Source: Dirofilaria immitis (Eukaryota; Nematoda; Chromadorea; Rhabditida; Onchocercidae). Taken from it: DNA of 64,000 bases. Below are positions 1 to 13,660 of the stretch, one piece after another. The notes below the pieces were generated by a model. It saw only the letters and a list, made by a program, of their open reading frames with translations. It was not told where the DNA came from and did no database searches. The stretch lies in NCBI GenBank assembly GCA_024305405.1, contig JAKNDB010000068.1, positions 3,906,501-3,970,500 of the forward strand, given 5' to 3'. How positions within the stretch are numbered: the first letter of the stretch is position 1; each line of letters opens with the position of its first letter. A program made the position numbers and the translations under genes.

Positions 1-1529
1 ATTATCTCAGTTTTAAATTTATCTAAAATTCTGAAATGATAGATTCTGAAACAAAAGAAAACAGATGGATAAATACTAACTGATGCAATTCGTAAGATAA
101 AGACCGCGAAACCAGTGGCAGATAATTGAATGGCGCAAAGTGTTAAAATATGAATATTTGGAGTATCATCGAGCATTGTTTTAAAAATCTGTCCCATGAG
201 CATATTGTATACTGCATATTCAAATCCATAAATAATGGCCAAGATGAAACCAATAAGCTAAAATAATGATTTCATCATTTGGAATTTACAACTATTTTTC
301 CCATCATTTTAATGAAGTTCATGGAACAATTGAAAGTTTATCGACTACCAGTTTATATTTGATATCTATGATATTTCTGATTTCAATATTTTAGTTTCTT
401 GCTTCTAACATCCACAAAAGCCAATTGATGAAATGAAAATGAGTCAGATTAACAGAGTATTTTTTTCTAAAGCTGTTATTTTTCTCCGTGGATTCGTACA
501 AGAAAATGAATCATGCATCAGGAGTATTCTTCAATCCAGGAATTCTGAATAGCAATTCGGTATATTTATGATTGTTATACGTAAATGACGTAAAACTTAA
601 AAACGCGATGTATATGTAAACTTACAAGAAACAATTTATGGTTATGATAATTGCGTAAAACATTTCTGGTTCCATTTATGAATCGAATGATAGAATTTCC
701 TCTTGGAGGAATCACTGGCATCTTGAATTCTGGGGCAGTGATTAGTGTTACGATTACTTCATCCGTCGAACAATGTCTGCTACCGTATTGTATTAACTTA
801 AAAAACAAAACTCTGATGATTTTTGGAAAAAAATAATTTGAAAAAGTACGACCATTCCTTTAACCTGTTGAATATCTTGTCATCATTCGATCTTCAGAAT
901 CCTTACCGTATATTGATAATCAAATTGCTGAAGACTTCTAATATACAATGCAGCATGGATAATTTTCTTGATGAAGTAGTAGTATGTGATAATAGTCGAA
1001 ATACTGCCAACAATGAGTGCCATTGATAATACAGTAATGAATATATCACCTTTCTTTATCATCGGATTCATATTAAGAAGATAACCTCCGTAACTATAAG
1101 AACATGATTAAATCTAATTGATTAGAAATTTTTTACTCAAATGTGAATTTTTGAATAAGACATTTTATAAAATTATAAATATTATGAGTAATGATTACTT
1201 GGAACTATAAATATTCCATCAATTTATTCAATTTTTAATCGAGTTACATGAATGAAATGAAAAAGAGTAGTATGAAAATCTAACAGCATCCCGCAACCGA
1301 TTATTGTAAAGATGGTAAATGAGAGGATTCCGGAATGGGAACTTTTCCAAACTTGATGTAAGATGGCATATCGAGTACAATTTCGCATTTCCGATGATAA
1401 TTTCATTAAACATTCATCATTTGCAAAGTTTGTTTTTAGTAGTAATAATTCTTTTCCATTTGAATCGTTTGGGAAATTTTGTTCGATAAAAGAATATTCG
1501 ATTTCTTCGAAAGCTATAAAATTTTGCAT
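1..1529 (-). CDS. Candidate multi-pass membrane protein, partial (runs off left edge)
   Basis: I do not recognise this gene. A start at 1529 opens a roughly 60-residue polar region containing two Cys, then a hydrophobic segment (GILSFTIFTIIGCGMLL) that ends at a GTAACT donor near 1247. A second exon (about 886-1098, donor GTAAGG) carries another membrane segment (ITVLSMALIVGSISTIITYYYF). A third (about 575-787) is polar, with an NGT glycosylation sequon and a GTAAGT donor. A fourth (1 to about 257) stays open to the window edge and has two more membrane segments. The pattern of about four TM helices plus a polar loop fits a nematode receptor or tetraspan-like protein. Some exon junctions do not match in phase, so the model is approximate. 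Its neighbour on the same strand is also multi-pass, which suggests a local family. Confidence 0.35.
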
Positions 1530-1805
1530 AAAACTGATCAATTATTGTTTTGAAATCTAATTACAGAATAATTTTCAAATATTACTTTAGTTTTCGTTAT
1601 CCATTCGTTATCGACTAAAAGCATAATATTGTGCAAGAAGTTAGATAAAATAATAATATCATTTGGAATTCATTCAGCGATACAGAAATAGATAATAGCG
1701 AAAGAATTAGCAAAGAATCTCAAAGTTTCTTTTATAAATAACAGATTGCTACTTTTAAAAAATTCAAAATTTTTCGTAAAATATTATATGTGCGACATTT
1801 ATCTA

Positions 1806-3464
1806 TTAATTCGTTTTATATTTATTCCAAAAATTTTCAATGTTTACCGCTCTTGAAAGTATGCTCATTATTATAATCAATGATGCAATACTCGATACAA
1901 TCAATGATAAGTGAATTTCATGATAAAAACAAATAATTAATGATGATATGATAATTGCAACATTTCGACATTGCATCGTAAAAGTTTCCGGTCCCTTTTC
2001 TATCAAATCAATATTCCTGAAATTTTTTTAACATAACATTTGTAAAATTACTTGCAATATTCTACATCGAAGGAGGCTAGAATTTATTAGTTAAATATTT
2101 ATTTGTTGTTTATGTATTTTTTTTCAGATTACTAAGGCTAAAGAAAAATTTCTTGGCAATTGAAATGAGCAAAAATTTTAATTTCATTTTTATGTGTAAT
2201 ATTTGAAATTAACGAATCGTTGATTATTTGTTTATATTGGTAGCGAATGAACTTACTCAATTACATTTGTAATAATTTCATCATTGAAGTATTTGCGGCT
2301 ATTCACTTCATCGTAGCGCTGTTTCAAACGAATTCGAATTTTGTCGCTGAGAATTGCAGTTGACAAATGCTTAATTTAAGCTATTATTATTGAATATGTC
2401 AAGAGCAGAATGTTTTTTTGGCAGAATTTAATTGATAGTAATTTACTGCTGGAATATCCTATAGTTTGGAAGTAGTTAAAAGTAAATAAGGTCAAGGATA
2501 GCGAAAAATAAATCTTAACAAATCGAAAAAGTTTATCGCATCTAAAAAAAAAACGAAAAAAACTAAATGATCTTATCATAAATTATTCATCTAAGATTCG
2601 ATAAATCGAAATTTGCATAGCTGACATGATGCACATGATAACATGGTAATTAATCTAGTTTTAAATTTCATTCATTTATTTATTCATGGCACAATAGTTC
2701 GATATATGATCTTTATCATTAATGTTTATTTTGTGTTCTTAAAAAATTAGAATTCATTATTTTCAATTATGTATACCTTTGATTTAAATTACACCAACAT
2801 ATTTATGTTTAGGTTTGATAGAATTAAAATTAAAAACAAAATATCTGAGTTGAAATCGGATAAATTAAAATTAAAAATTACCATGCCAAAATGAGTTAAA
2901 GTGCTTAAGATAATAATAAATGTAAGGCGAATTATTTCTTTATAAATTCTTTTCAGAAAAGATATCGTTGATGTTTCATTTGTCAATAGAATATGCTTAA
3001 TTCGGCCGAGAAATACTATCACCAATGAAATGCTACAACCACTAAATATCGCAAATAATAAACCAATCAAAAGATACTGCTGCTTAATTTGTTATCACAG
3101 ATCTAAAAATTTGAAACAATTATTAGATAACAATAAGCCTATATAATCAACATAAAACAGTCTATTGATGTTGTCGAAAATTATATTTTATGTAACAGTG
3201 CTTCTTTAATTTTGGAATAGATATTGAATAGGGTTGAAAAAATAATGTAATTCAAAAGATAACATACTATACTAACATTCCTACTGTACAAACTATTAAA
3301 TTTATTGTATTAATTCCTAATCAATCTATCCATTCCAAGTTTCGTATATTTCATCTAAAGTTTTCAATCCTGACAATTTTTTTATTATATTTTAAATTTT
3401 AAAAATTTCATAAATAGAATGATAAACATACCATTGTAAAAATATTTTCTGCCTTAGAAACCAT
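1806..3464 (-). CDS. Candidate serpentine-receptor-like multi-pass membrane protein
   Basis: A four-exon model is fully phase-consistent: 3432-3464 (ATG, starts MVSKAENIFTM, donor GTATGT), 2795-3082, 2257-2369 (donor GTAAGT) and 1806-2016 (stop), about 214 aa. Hydrophobic segments are YLLIGLLFAIFSGCSISLVI, LTFIIILSTLTHFGMVI, ILFLILILSNLNINML, NVAIIISSLIICFYHEI and LSLIVSSIASLIIIMSIL. That is roughly five TM helices joined by a basic loop (DKIRIRLKQRY). The third exon is polar and looks genuinely coding, with good splice sites on both sides. Length and TM layout suggest a chemoreceptor-like protein, possibly incomplete at the N-terminus. I cannot assign a receptor family, and the donor of exon 2 (GTGTAA) is weak. 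Confidence 0.42.
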
Positions 3465-4238
3465 GTTGGCGTCTCCTGCTTTTCACTAAATTTACATACT
3501 ATTATTGATTAAAAATTAAGATTAAAAGGTTAAAATATTTTTGAAGAAAAAAATTAACCTTTCAGAAACTGTTGAAAAACTATCGGCAACTATTATTCCA
3601 TTCTTATTATTTGCATCTATTGTTGTCAAGTACTCCTTTGATTCATTTCTATCATACTTCCGATTGGTACTTTTCGTTTCACATTTGACAGGTCGTCGCC
3701 GTATTGTCCATTTTGTGATATTTTGTTTTTCATCCTTCTCTGACGATCGATTCTGTTTAAAATCGGTAATCGAATATTTCTTAACCACACCATTAATTAA
3801 AAATTCTCTGAATAGAATTTAATTGAAAATAAATTGTACAATTTTCATTTTCAAAATAATAAATGAAAGTTTTCATTCATCGCATTATTTAGACGCATTT
3901 CATTTTCATTTGAAATAACAAGAAATAATTCATTATTAATTCCCAAAAAAAAGTATTTGCTTCGTTTTATGACTGATTTTTGCATTTGAATTAATTTATT
4001 GCAGCAAATGATTTAAATGATGACATCTTATAATTAAATTTATTTTAGAAATAATTTTTTCCCATAATCTGACCTTTTAATTAAACTCATTTTAGAAATG
4101 ATTTTTTTTTGCTACAAATTGATCGTTTGATGAAATTCATTTCAATTACTTTTTTTCCATAAATGAAAGGGCTGAAAGTGAATTTTTAAAATAATTATTT
4201 CAAAAATATTGGATGAAATAAAAAGTTCCAAGTTCCTA

Positions 4239-4362
4239 AATTTGTACTTAAAAACGAAGTACTTATCTAAATTTATACCTAAAAACGAAGTACTTATCTA
4301 AATTTATAACTAAAAACGAAGTACGTATCTAAATTTGTACCTAAAAACGGAGTACTTATCTT
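4239..4362. repeat. 31-bp minisatellite, four copies
   Basis: The unit reads roughly AAATTTATACCTAAAAACGA followed by AGTACTTATCT and is repeated four times head to tail with one to three substitutions per copy (cctaa/actaa, acgaag/acggag, cttatct/cgtatct). Confidence 0.85.
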
Positions 4363-6047
4363 TTTTCAAAGTAAATAGTTAAGAGATATATACATATTTA
4401 GTCAAAACTTATGCTAAAAATCTAACAAAATAAATCAAATTTTATTATCTTACTTAAAATACAAATAATCACAAAAAGTTTGCTATTTTAGCAAAATTCA
4501 TTTAAGGCTGTAAAAACTGAAATGGATGATAATTTCAAATATGCGATAGCCATTTTCTTTTTGAATATACATTTTTAAATTTATTTATTCTCAATTTTGA
4601 ATAGTCTTTCAAACGTAACATGAAAATTAAATCCGCGTGAAATATTTTAAAAGAATCTCCTGTCTTCTATTTATTCCTGGATGAAAAAACTTATATAAAT
4701 TTGGTTAGTTATGTTGAATATTAATTTTCCTGATCACTGAAATAGGTTTATTTGATATGCCGGATTATTTGGCTTTCTCTTTATAACTTATTTCAAGACA
4801 TTTGAAAGTTTTTTCTCCTTTAATGCGCTATTTGATAAGATAATTGATAAAAAGTCAATCAAATGCAATATGATTTTATAAAAATAAAAATTTATTTCAA
4901 AACTAAAAGAGACTAAGATATCGAAATATCGAAAATCAATTTGTGAAAAGTATTAGATATGTGAGAAATGAAAAAGTCAAAAAATATAAAAGCGATCTTT
5001 TTTCTAACTTAATATTTTTGGCAAATTCGCATCTTATTTAAATAATTTATTATCTTAAATATGAAACCTTTTTGAAATTCAATTAATTAATATAATTATA
5101 ACAATCGATGACAATTTCTTATATGACTACATGAATTGAAGGAAAAAAGAATTCGTAGAAAATTAATGATAAAGATAATTCTTTTCAAATTTTTTATTCA
5201 TTTTCCTTGAGAAGAGAAAATTGAATAATCATATTCATATAAGAAAAATTTAACAATGATATATACAAATTTAATAAGAACGATAAATTACTTTTGCTAC
5301 CATAAATGAATGTTCAATATTTTGAAATAGAAGTTAATGATTATTTAATTAATTAAGTCGAGATTAGTAATTAGCATATTTTTAATAGTCTATTTGTAAG
5401 AAAATCTAAGGAAATTCCTGATTCCACTTTAAAGTATCAATTTTTGTAATATTTAATATGAATTTTAGGTTTTACGTTAAAATGAAAATTAATCAAATGA
5501 TAAAATTGGATGATATATTTTAGGAAGATGAAACAATGGGATTTCAAGAATGATCATTAAAAATTTGGAATGAATCAATGATGAAAAATTTCTATGAATT
5601 TATTATTCATTTCATTATAATAGAAAGTAATAAAAGTAATTACTAGAATGATATTAACAATGAAATAACGAATGAATGAAATGATACTTCAAATATTTAA
5701 AATAGCCAAATATACGATAATTATAATGATAATATTTAGAATTATCATTTTTGCTGATATTAAATGAAAAGAAAGCAATTTGATTTGTATAAAATTTTAT
5801 AACAATTTAAAATGATCGAATGAGATTGTACCAGAAAAGATGTATAAATAATCGGATCATACTATTGTTATATCCGTTATTATAATTTTATACAAATAAT
5901 TCGTTATTATGAATTGAGCATAATATTATGCAAAGTTGAATCGGATATTGTTGAATAGCGAGATGATATTTTGGTAAATATAATGATGGAAATTGATTGA
6001 TGCAAGAGGTTTCAAGATGAGATAAAATGTAGCATAACGAAGAAATA

Positions 6048-6088
6048 ATGATGATGATGATGATGGTAATGATGATAATGATGATGAT
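6048..6088. repeat. ATG/GAT trinucleotide microsatellite
   Basis: An imperfect run of ATG/GAT triplets with a few GGT and AAT interruptions in non-coding DNA. Confidence 0.85.
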
Positions 6089-6930
6089 ATAAAGAGATCC
6101 TAAAGAATTATGACAGAAAATACTTGTCTAATTTTTGGTAAAAATGAAAACTTAATCTATTAAGACAAAATAAATAACTGTTTCGAATGAAAGTTCAAGT
6201 AAGGTCATTCGTTCAGTTGACACATATCATCATAGAGGCAAAATATGCTAAAATTGTAATAATTAATATGTTTGACAATAACTAAAAAAACATGAGAGAT
6301 ATATGATAATATAGAATTACATAAGTTATATGAATTATATAAATTATATGAACTTAAGCAATGGAACTTTATGGAAATTCTCGTTCAAAGTGAAAGTTCA
6401 GGTGAGATGATTACCTTTCAACTGATGTCTATTATGGAGGTAGAATTTGCTGAAACTGTGATATTTGGTAGTAGTAGATAAAAAATTTAAGCTATATAAA
6501 ATAGATATAAAGCACGTGAATTAGGCAAATTATGTAATCCATAGCTGTTTGAGTTTAGAAAATGAAAAATGATATTTATAGCAATATAGAAATACTTGAA
6601 ATGGAAAGGTATGCATTCTCGAAAAAAGTAATCTGAGATACATTTGTATTCTCGACAAAAGGCAATTTCTTTTGAGATACATTTGATGAAAGGAAGGGAA
6701 ATGAATTGGAAAATTATCAATTCGGAAAGTATATATGCCAATGATGAATAATACAATCGTGAGTTGAATTTCAATAACAATAAAATGTCGTCCACAAAAA
6801 GTTCAGTTTTTGATTTTGCATTTGTTTCTCCTATCTCCAACAACGATATATATATATAACTAATGAAAGAAATTTTTTAAAACGTAAAATTGATAAAAAG
6901 AAAGAAGCTGAAATGAAAGAAGGCAAAGCA

Positions 6931-7062
6931 ACAGAATCTAATAGGAAGAAGACGAGATACCAGAATTTAGTGGGAAGAAAGGGAAGCATCAGAAATCTAA
7001 TAGGAAGAAGGCAAGGTGTCAGAATCTAATAGGAAGAAAGTAAAGATATCAAAATCTGATGA
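6931..7062. repeat. 30-bp purine-rich minisatellite, about four copies
   Basis: CAGAATCTAATAGGAAGAAG followed by about ten variable purine-rich bases recurs at 6931, 6961, 6990, 7020 and partially at 7050, giving a period of about 30 bp. The strand is almost pure purine. Confidence 0.75.
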
Positions 7063-9759
7063 GATCAGCAAAGCGAATATTGATTCTTAGGTTAAAAGAA
7101 TTTAAAAATTCTTTTTCTTAACGAATATTGATAACATTGTGATTGTAATAATATTTTAGTGATAACATTATGATTGCAAATAGGCAATAAAATTTTAAAT
7201 TTCTAATCAAATTTTTTAATTCACATGAAACTAATCTAACATATAATTTAATTTAATTATATTTTATTTAAGTGATAAAAAGTTTAGTATTAATTAAGGA
7301 TGACAAAAATTAGCCGTTAATGAAAATGTAATATCTGTTGTTATTTAGAATTTACAATAATAAATCCAAAAAACACCTGACATTTAATTATTCACTATTT
7401 GAATACTGATATTTATGATATTTGAAATAAATTCAAGCCTATTTTTCATCATTACATAATTTGAGAGTTAATCAAACTATCCACATTAGTTTCATTATCA
7501 TGAATGGTAATGAATGATATCAGAAATGAATGATTTGAATTTTTTTGCTAAATAGAATAAACAGTACAATTGATAGCATTATGAAATCATTTATTAAAGA
7601 TTACGTTGTTATTCTTTAATAAAACTTGGTAATAAATTTTAGCATAGGAAAAAAAATCTTCCTGATATTGAACTTATCGAGAACTTAGTACTGATTGCTT
7701 TAAATATTTCGCATTTTTGCGATATTTCCGATAAAAAAAAAGGAAAAAAGAAGAAAAAATCCTAATATTCATCCTATAACAATTGTTAAATAATTCTTTA
7801 TTGCTCAATTGAAAGAAATATACATACACATATATATATATGCAAATTTCTTTCCAATCAAATGAAATTTGTCCTAAAAATGTAACTTTTGTTCGCAACA
7901 ACTTCATGAAACCTTGAACTTTATTTTTCCCTCTTATCGCAATTAATTAAAGATGAAAACATCGATGATTATCTTTAAACATTCTTTTATTGTTTGTTAG
8001 AAAAAATTTTTTTCTATAATTTATAATTGTTGATTTGTTTTTTTTTTTTTTAATACATTCTTTCATAATGTAAATAATTTGTTTATTTTTTCCTTTTTTT
8101 TGTTTTACAATTATTAATGCTAAATTTATGGAAAATGTTGAAATTCCATACGATCGAATAGAATATTCTCAATTGAATCAAATCAAGATGATACAATAAT
8201 TAGTAATTCGAGATTATTATGCAGATCAATTGAATTTTTAAACTAGTTTACATGTGAACTAATTTACTTTCATCAGGATATGTAAATAATAATCAGTTAT
8301 GATAAGCTAAAAATTTGATAGTAACTTTTAGCCGTTATAAAGTTTATAAAAATCGAAAGTAAAATTTCTAAGTTATATTTTTGAAAGCAAAAAGAAAAAA
8401 TTCATTCAAACTTGAAAAAGAAATTTTCAAGAAATATTGTTATTCAAAATATAAAAATTTTTAATTAACAAATAATTAAATGTAAAATATATTAAAATAA
8501 ATAAATCAAACAATGGCATAATTTTAAGATATTATTATTTTCAAAAAATTTATGCGTTCATAACAATTATTCTAATAAAAATACAATTTTTTCAAATTTA
8601 ATTATTAAAAATAATACGTAAAATCTAATTATAAATTTGAAATTTCTTCTGATATCCATGGATGAAACATTTGAATAAATTTAAAATTTTCCAATATTTT
8701 ATCGAATAGATTAAATAAACTTTTCATATAAATTAATGGGTTGGAATGTTTTAGGCCCAACTCAAAACTCTAAATTTATGTTGATTTGAATTAATTTGTA
8801 AAAATGGACAGTTTAATTTTCGTTACTATTAATTTAATATTAAAAAATTCATACGTGACCTTTCACGTCAACGTATAGTTGCGAATGAGCTATTGGACAA
8901 AATTAGGAATTTTATTTTAGAAATTTTCTCAATTTACTTTTTGAACATATATCATTAGCATTGACTTAAAACTATAAATTATTCCAATAATCTAATCGTA
9001 ACTATGTATCATAGACGTTAAAGATTATAGTATGTTGAATTTGTTGAAATTCATTTTGACAAATTAACTAAAAATGGGACATTTGAAGGATTAAATCAAA
9101 TTTGTTTATAGCTCGACTGTAATCTTATTTTAATCACTCTTATGGAGGGAAAAAAACTAGTCCAACAAATTTTAATTTATAAAACTTTTGTATTATTTAT
9201 TGCCAAAAAAATGTACATAAAAATATTTAGCAAAATATAAACAAATTCAAATTTATGTAAACAAATTCAAATTCATATTTTCAATCAAAAAAGACGAAGT
9301 TATATCAAAAAAAAAGAAATTTATGGTATGTGAAGTTAGCTCATAGTTAGAATAATAATTTATTTGTGGGGAAAAAAGCGAAAGTTTATATTCTGCAATA
9401 TGCATTCTTGAGATGCATTCTTGACAAGACAAGCAGGCAAATACATTATGAAATATATTTTTGGAAGCATAAATTTCAAAATCAATTTGAAATCTTCAAG
9501 AAATAAGAATTCCACAGCAGCACAGATAATGTTATTTGTTGTATGTTGTTACAATGTATTATCATAAAAGATAACAATGCAACATACTGGCTATTTTTAA
9601 ACTTTTCAAACTTTATGATATTAGAAGAAGAGATATTTAAATTTGTAAACTATTAGAAAACGAATAATTGATTGAATCGGTCAAAGCTTTTTTTTACTCG
9701 TTATTTGTATTTTCCAATTTTATAAATATTAGATTCAATTAAGATGAATAGTGTAAGTG

Positions 9760-10745
9760 ATATGCTTAAGCAAACGTTATAATTAATCGATAACGGAGGT
9801 CAACAATTAATTACAAGCATAATTAAGATTAATTAAATTTGAGCTTTCCACTCCTATTTTTTGAGAGCATTATGTTGAGTTGTCGAGAATTCTTCATTCA
9901 TCAATATCATGAGATATCCTAAATCGTTTGAAAAATTTAAATACTTAGATTATAGCAATTTTAGCATAAATCCTTTATACTTATAAAATTTTCAGAAAAA
10001 TTGATAATTTCTTTGACATAAACAATTAATCTGAATATACAGACTTAATTTTAGAAAAAGAAATTTTAAATTCCTTCTTAACAACATCACAATCGATTAC
10101 CAAAGCAACACAATTAAGATTTGAAATTTAATTATGTAATGATAAGCTAACTTTTTCATCATTAATCATATCAACACCATCTACTACAGCCGTATCATGA
10201 ATATTTTCAACGTTAATTGATAAAACAAACAAGTAATCTATTAAATATTTCACGTACGTTAAATTGGGAATTAGCACGGAAGAAAATTTCAATAATTTAT
10301 TTTCACGTAAAATTATTAACCTGGCGTTTGTCCTTTTACGAAACTATTCCTGGCACAATCTTTTACGTCGTCCGTGCTCATCTTTTGATTTAACTTGTCG
10401 CTTCACAACGCTTCAGACGTTGACGTAAAAATCTTCACGCTACAAGTGAACAACCTGAAAACTTAATTTACATAAAATCGTATCGAATAACTTGTCGAAA
10501 AGTGAAAGCTTATCCAAAAATTATTACGTTCCACGGCTTTTCCATTTCAAGCTCTTCAATGCGCATTTCTTGCAGATTTTTATACAAAACTCACTGCAAC
10601 TTTTATTTCATTTCAATCGCTATCAGATAAATATTTATCTTTGACTAAGTTAGATAACTAACTTTGTTTACAAACAGAACACTAAATTACAATAGTGAGA
10701 TTATCAAAGAGAATAGAAATATAATTAAGAATGATATCTAACATG
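9760..10745 (-). pseudogene. Decayed partial copy of zen-4 (coiled-coil exons)
   Basis: This stretch aligns collinearly and in the same orientation with the zen-4 gene at about 15.23-16.39 kb. Shared landmarks include AAGCAAACGTTAT (15.23 kb), GAATTCTTCATTC versus GATAATTCTTCATTC (15.44 kb), the intron motif TTAATTTTAGAAAAAGAAA (15.59 kb), GAATATTTTCAA within the exon at 15.74 kb, TGATTTAACTTGTCG (15.98 kb) and CTTCAATGCGCATTTCTTG (16.2 kb). It covers remnants of four coding exons plus their introns. The copy has in-frame stops; the exon matching 15699-15815 stops after about 15 codons on the minus strand. It retains introns, so it came from DNA duplication and not retroposition. It lacks the motor domain and cannot encode a kinesin. 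Confidence 0.85.
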
Positions 10746-12230
10746 ATATTTGTAAAAATTAAAATTAAATTTTCATGCTGTATCTAAAAAAATCTTATCT
10801 CATGATAAGTATAATTGATACAGCTATAATATATATATATACGTAAGAGATAAAATTTAATCAGAAAAAAGGACGTTATTCAAACTTTTACAAAATTTCC
10901 CACAGCAAGAAAAAAATGAGTAAAATTAAAGTAATGAGATGTTTAAAAAGATTCTAAAGTATTAATTAATTAATTGAACTTCGACAAAATTCAAATGAGC
11001 GAAATATTTCTAATGCTATTATATTTTTGAATTGATATAAGAAAGATAGATTTATTTTTTAGATCTTATTAAAATATCATATCTAAATATATTTATTAAA
11101 TAATTATTGATGAAAATATTAGTAACATTTTTACAACTTATTTCAATCATCCCAATAATAATAATTAGATTGTGATCAAAATGATTTAATCAAACAATTT
11201 ATTACTGAATCATTTTATTTTAATTGAATTTAGAAATAAAATATACGATAAATAGAAATTTAATAAATTAATATTAGCATTTAAATATAGCATAAATATA
11301 TATATTATTAAATAAAATTAACATCTTCATAATAATGAGATAATAGTTCAGCTAAAAACAATAATCCATTTCGCTTTACAATACTCAAAATCGCAAATAA
11401 ATATAGCTTGTGCAGCGATCAAATGTACCTTCTGCGATGAATCAATATCAAATATTACTTCTGCGACGATTAACAAATATAACTTCTATGATAAGTTAAC
11501 TTATGGCAAAAGCACGGAAAATTACGTCAAAAAGCATTGATAAAGTATTATTATTTTACACGTGTTTACTTAAATATACAATAATGATGATAAAAATTTT
11601 TTATATCAAGTTCGAATATTCTGAAATTGAAAATATTATTCTAGAAACTGGAAGTACTCGGAAATTGAAAATATTTTGAAAATGCGAAAATTCTGAAATA
11701 ACAAAGTTGGAATACTATATGAGCTGAAAATTTTGCAATTTAAATAAACAATAAATGATTATCATTTCATATTTGATTTAATTTTTTTTTGAGTTAATCA
11801 GCAGATTGAATGAAAATAGTTCCGTCTGTTTATTTGTTTGTTTTGTTTTGTTTTCAAAAAATACCATTTATTTATTTATTTTAGCAGAAATAATCGATAT
11901 TTCTTAATGAAGATCGATCTTTTTCATCAATATTTCGAACTTTGCTATCTTGATCTTCTTCGAGAAGCAAAAAGATAGCAAATTCTTATACCTTTTTCTA
12001 CATGCTATTTTCACGTTTTAGGAGTTTCCAATGATATTTTTCAATAAATTTTTTCTATTTTAAAATGCACATGAAGGAAGGGTATCAATTGATTATTTAG
12101 TATAAGAAGATGAAATATTTTGCAGTATCATATTTAATAATATCAATTAACAAATTAATCGAATTTATTTATTATCAGTATATAATACTGATCTAAAATT
12201 GATTATTTCAGATATTTCTAAAAGTATATA

Positions 12231-13634
12231 ATGGTTATTTATCGTACTATCAACACACATGCTGGTACGATCAGTTTACATGTACGCGAAGTGCATGCTG
12301 CAATATCATTATCTTATTTAAAGGATCAGGCAATTTCTTTATATCACGAAGATAAAGCATATCGTAAGTATATTTTTGAATGAAAGTAAATATTTGAATA
12401 TCTTAAAGTTAAAAATCCAAGATGAGTAAGCCTTTTCAAGAATATACGAGAATCATAATTATGCCTCAGGATACAACATATGGTAATACTTCTAATTCGG
12501 AATCTAAAAAAAAAATCAATTCTAAGATTTGCTTCTTTATTCCTTCTTCATTGGTATATCTCAGCAAAATCTAACAATAAATTAAGAATATATTTCTTTA
12601 AAGACACCAAAAAAGCATGATAAGAAAAAGAAAATATCTTTTATTCAATTCATCTAAATTAATAATAATAATATACATACTTCCACAATACGATAATAGT
12701 ACAGTATTCGAATGTACAGTGCTGAATACCTACAATTACATATTTAAGAAAATTTGGTGCAGATACAAGAATATAATGAAAAGCGTGATCGTCAATGTCG
12801 TACAACACCATCATTCATGTATCTTTCGAATCATACGCTTGCGCTACCAACTTTATCTTTTAAACGTATGATTAGTCCTTTTCGATGTCCTGTTGCATCT
12901 ACAACGGAAACATACTACTACGAGCAACCAATATCTTCTTGGATACAAAGTGTTCAAATGCCATCAATTACAGACAATATTGAAACCGAATTGATTACAA
13001 CTTCACAACCACCATCACCTCCACCACCTTCACCTCTTAAACCTAATATTCTTCAAGTATATTCATATCAAATTATTTCTTCTAAAATTTTTTTCCTTCA
13101 ACTATTCAAAGTATTCAGGACATTAATAAGAAATTTTAAAAAAATTATTGAAAAAAATTACCAAAAAGAAAGAATTATCAAGTTGTACCATAATATTAAA
13201 CAAACATTATCATTTAATATTTTATTCAAGTATTCAAGGTAATAATATCTTTATGATAATCATCTATGAGGAAAAAAAATTATCTTCAAACTAATACATT
13301 CCTATATTACAGTATTATTTAACTATAGCAACGAGATAGTCAATAAATGATAGCTATCATAGCAAATATCACATGAACTTTAATTCTTATCATTTTTTTG
13401 CAAGCAAAATGGAATATGCAAAATTTCCGACATTTCATTTCTGCTCGTATTTATTATAGCATTTATATTTTCCTATATTTCCATTCAAAATTTATCAAAT
13501 TATTCCACAACTTTTACTACTATTTGCAGCAAGAACTACAGGCTAAATTTACGGAAAATCTGATAGAGACGTGCGCGGAATACTTATCACAGATAAATGA
13601 ACGAGAAATATCAAGAAGTAGGAAAAGAAAATGA
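12231..13634 (+). CDS. Unknown protein, at least three exons
   Basis: I do not recognise this protein. Exon 1 (12231-12363) starts at ATG (MVIYRTINTHAGTISLHV) and ends at a strong GTAAGT donor. A main exon (acceptor TGCAG, about 12763 or 12770, to 13056) encodes a Cys/Tyr/Ser-rich region ending in a proline stretch (PPSPPPPSPLKP) before a GTATAT donor. The final exon (13530-13634, acceptor TTTGCAG) encodes QELQAKFTENLIETCAEYL and a basic tail (RSRKRK), then TGA. The last two exons join in phase 0. Using the acceptor at 12770, exon 1 also joins in phase; an extra small exon near 12440-12484 is possible. No signal peptide or TM segment is visible, so it is probably intracellular. It converges with zen-4, whose stop lies 1.1 kb away. 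Confidence 0.6.
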
Positions 13635-13660
13635 AAAATGAGAATAACAGCATGGAGTAA

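Larger units (their letters stand above)
3823..12230. other. Long gene-poor A+T-rich stretch
   Basis: I see no supported gene in these 8.4 kb. Open frames are short, low-complexity and without paired splice sites. The stretch holds three repeat tracts (about 4239, 6048 and 6931) and the decayed zen-4 copy at 9.76-10.75 kb, listed separately. The rest is A/T homopolymer-rich sequence. Confidence 0.6.

Noticed and set aside
3522..3788. 88-codon polar open frame on the minus strand upstream of the second membrane protein candidate
   Set aside because: It has plausible composition, and a GTTAAT donor could join it to sequence at 3431-3488, but that competes with the clean ATG exon at 3432-3464. 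No homology was recognised, so I left it out.
6487..6843. 118-codon hydrophobic minus-strand open frame
   Set aside because: Low-complexity Phe/Ile/Tyr-rich, the kind of frame expected by chance in A+T-rich DNA; no paired splice sites or family.
7674..7907. 77-codon minus-strand open frame with Tyr/Phe repeats
   Set aside because: Built on A/T homopolymers and an AT microsatellite; looks random.
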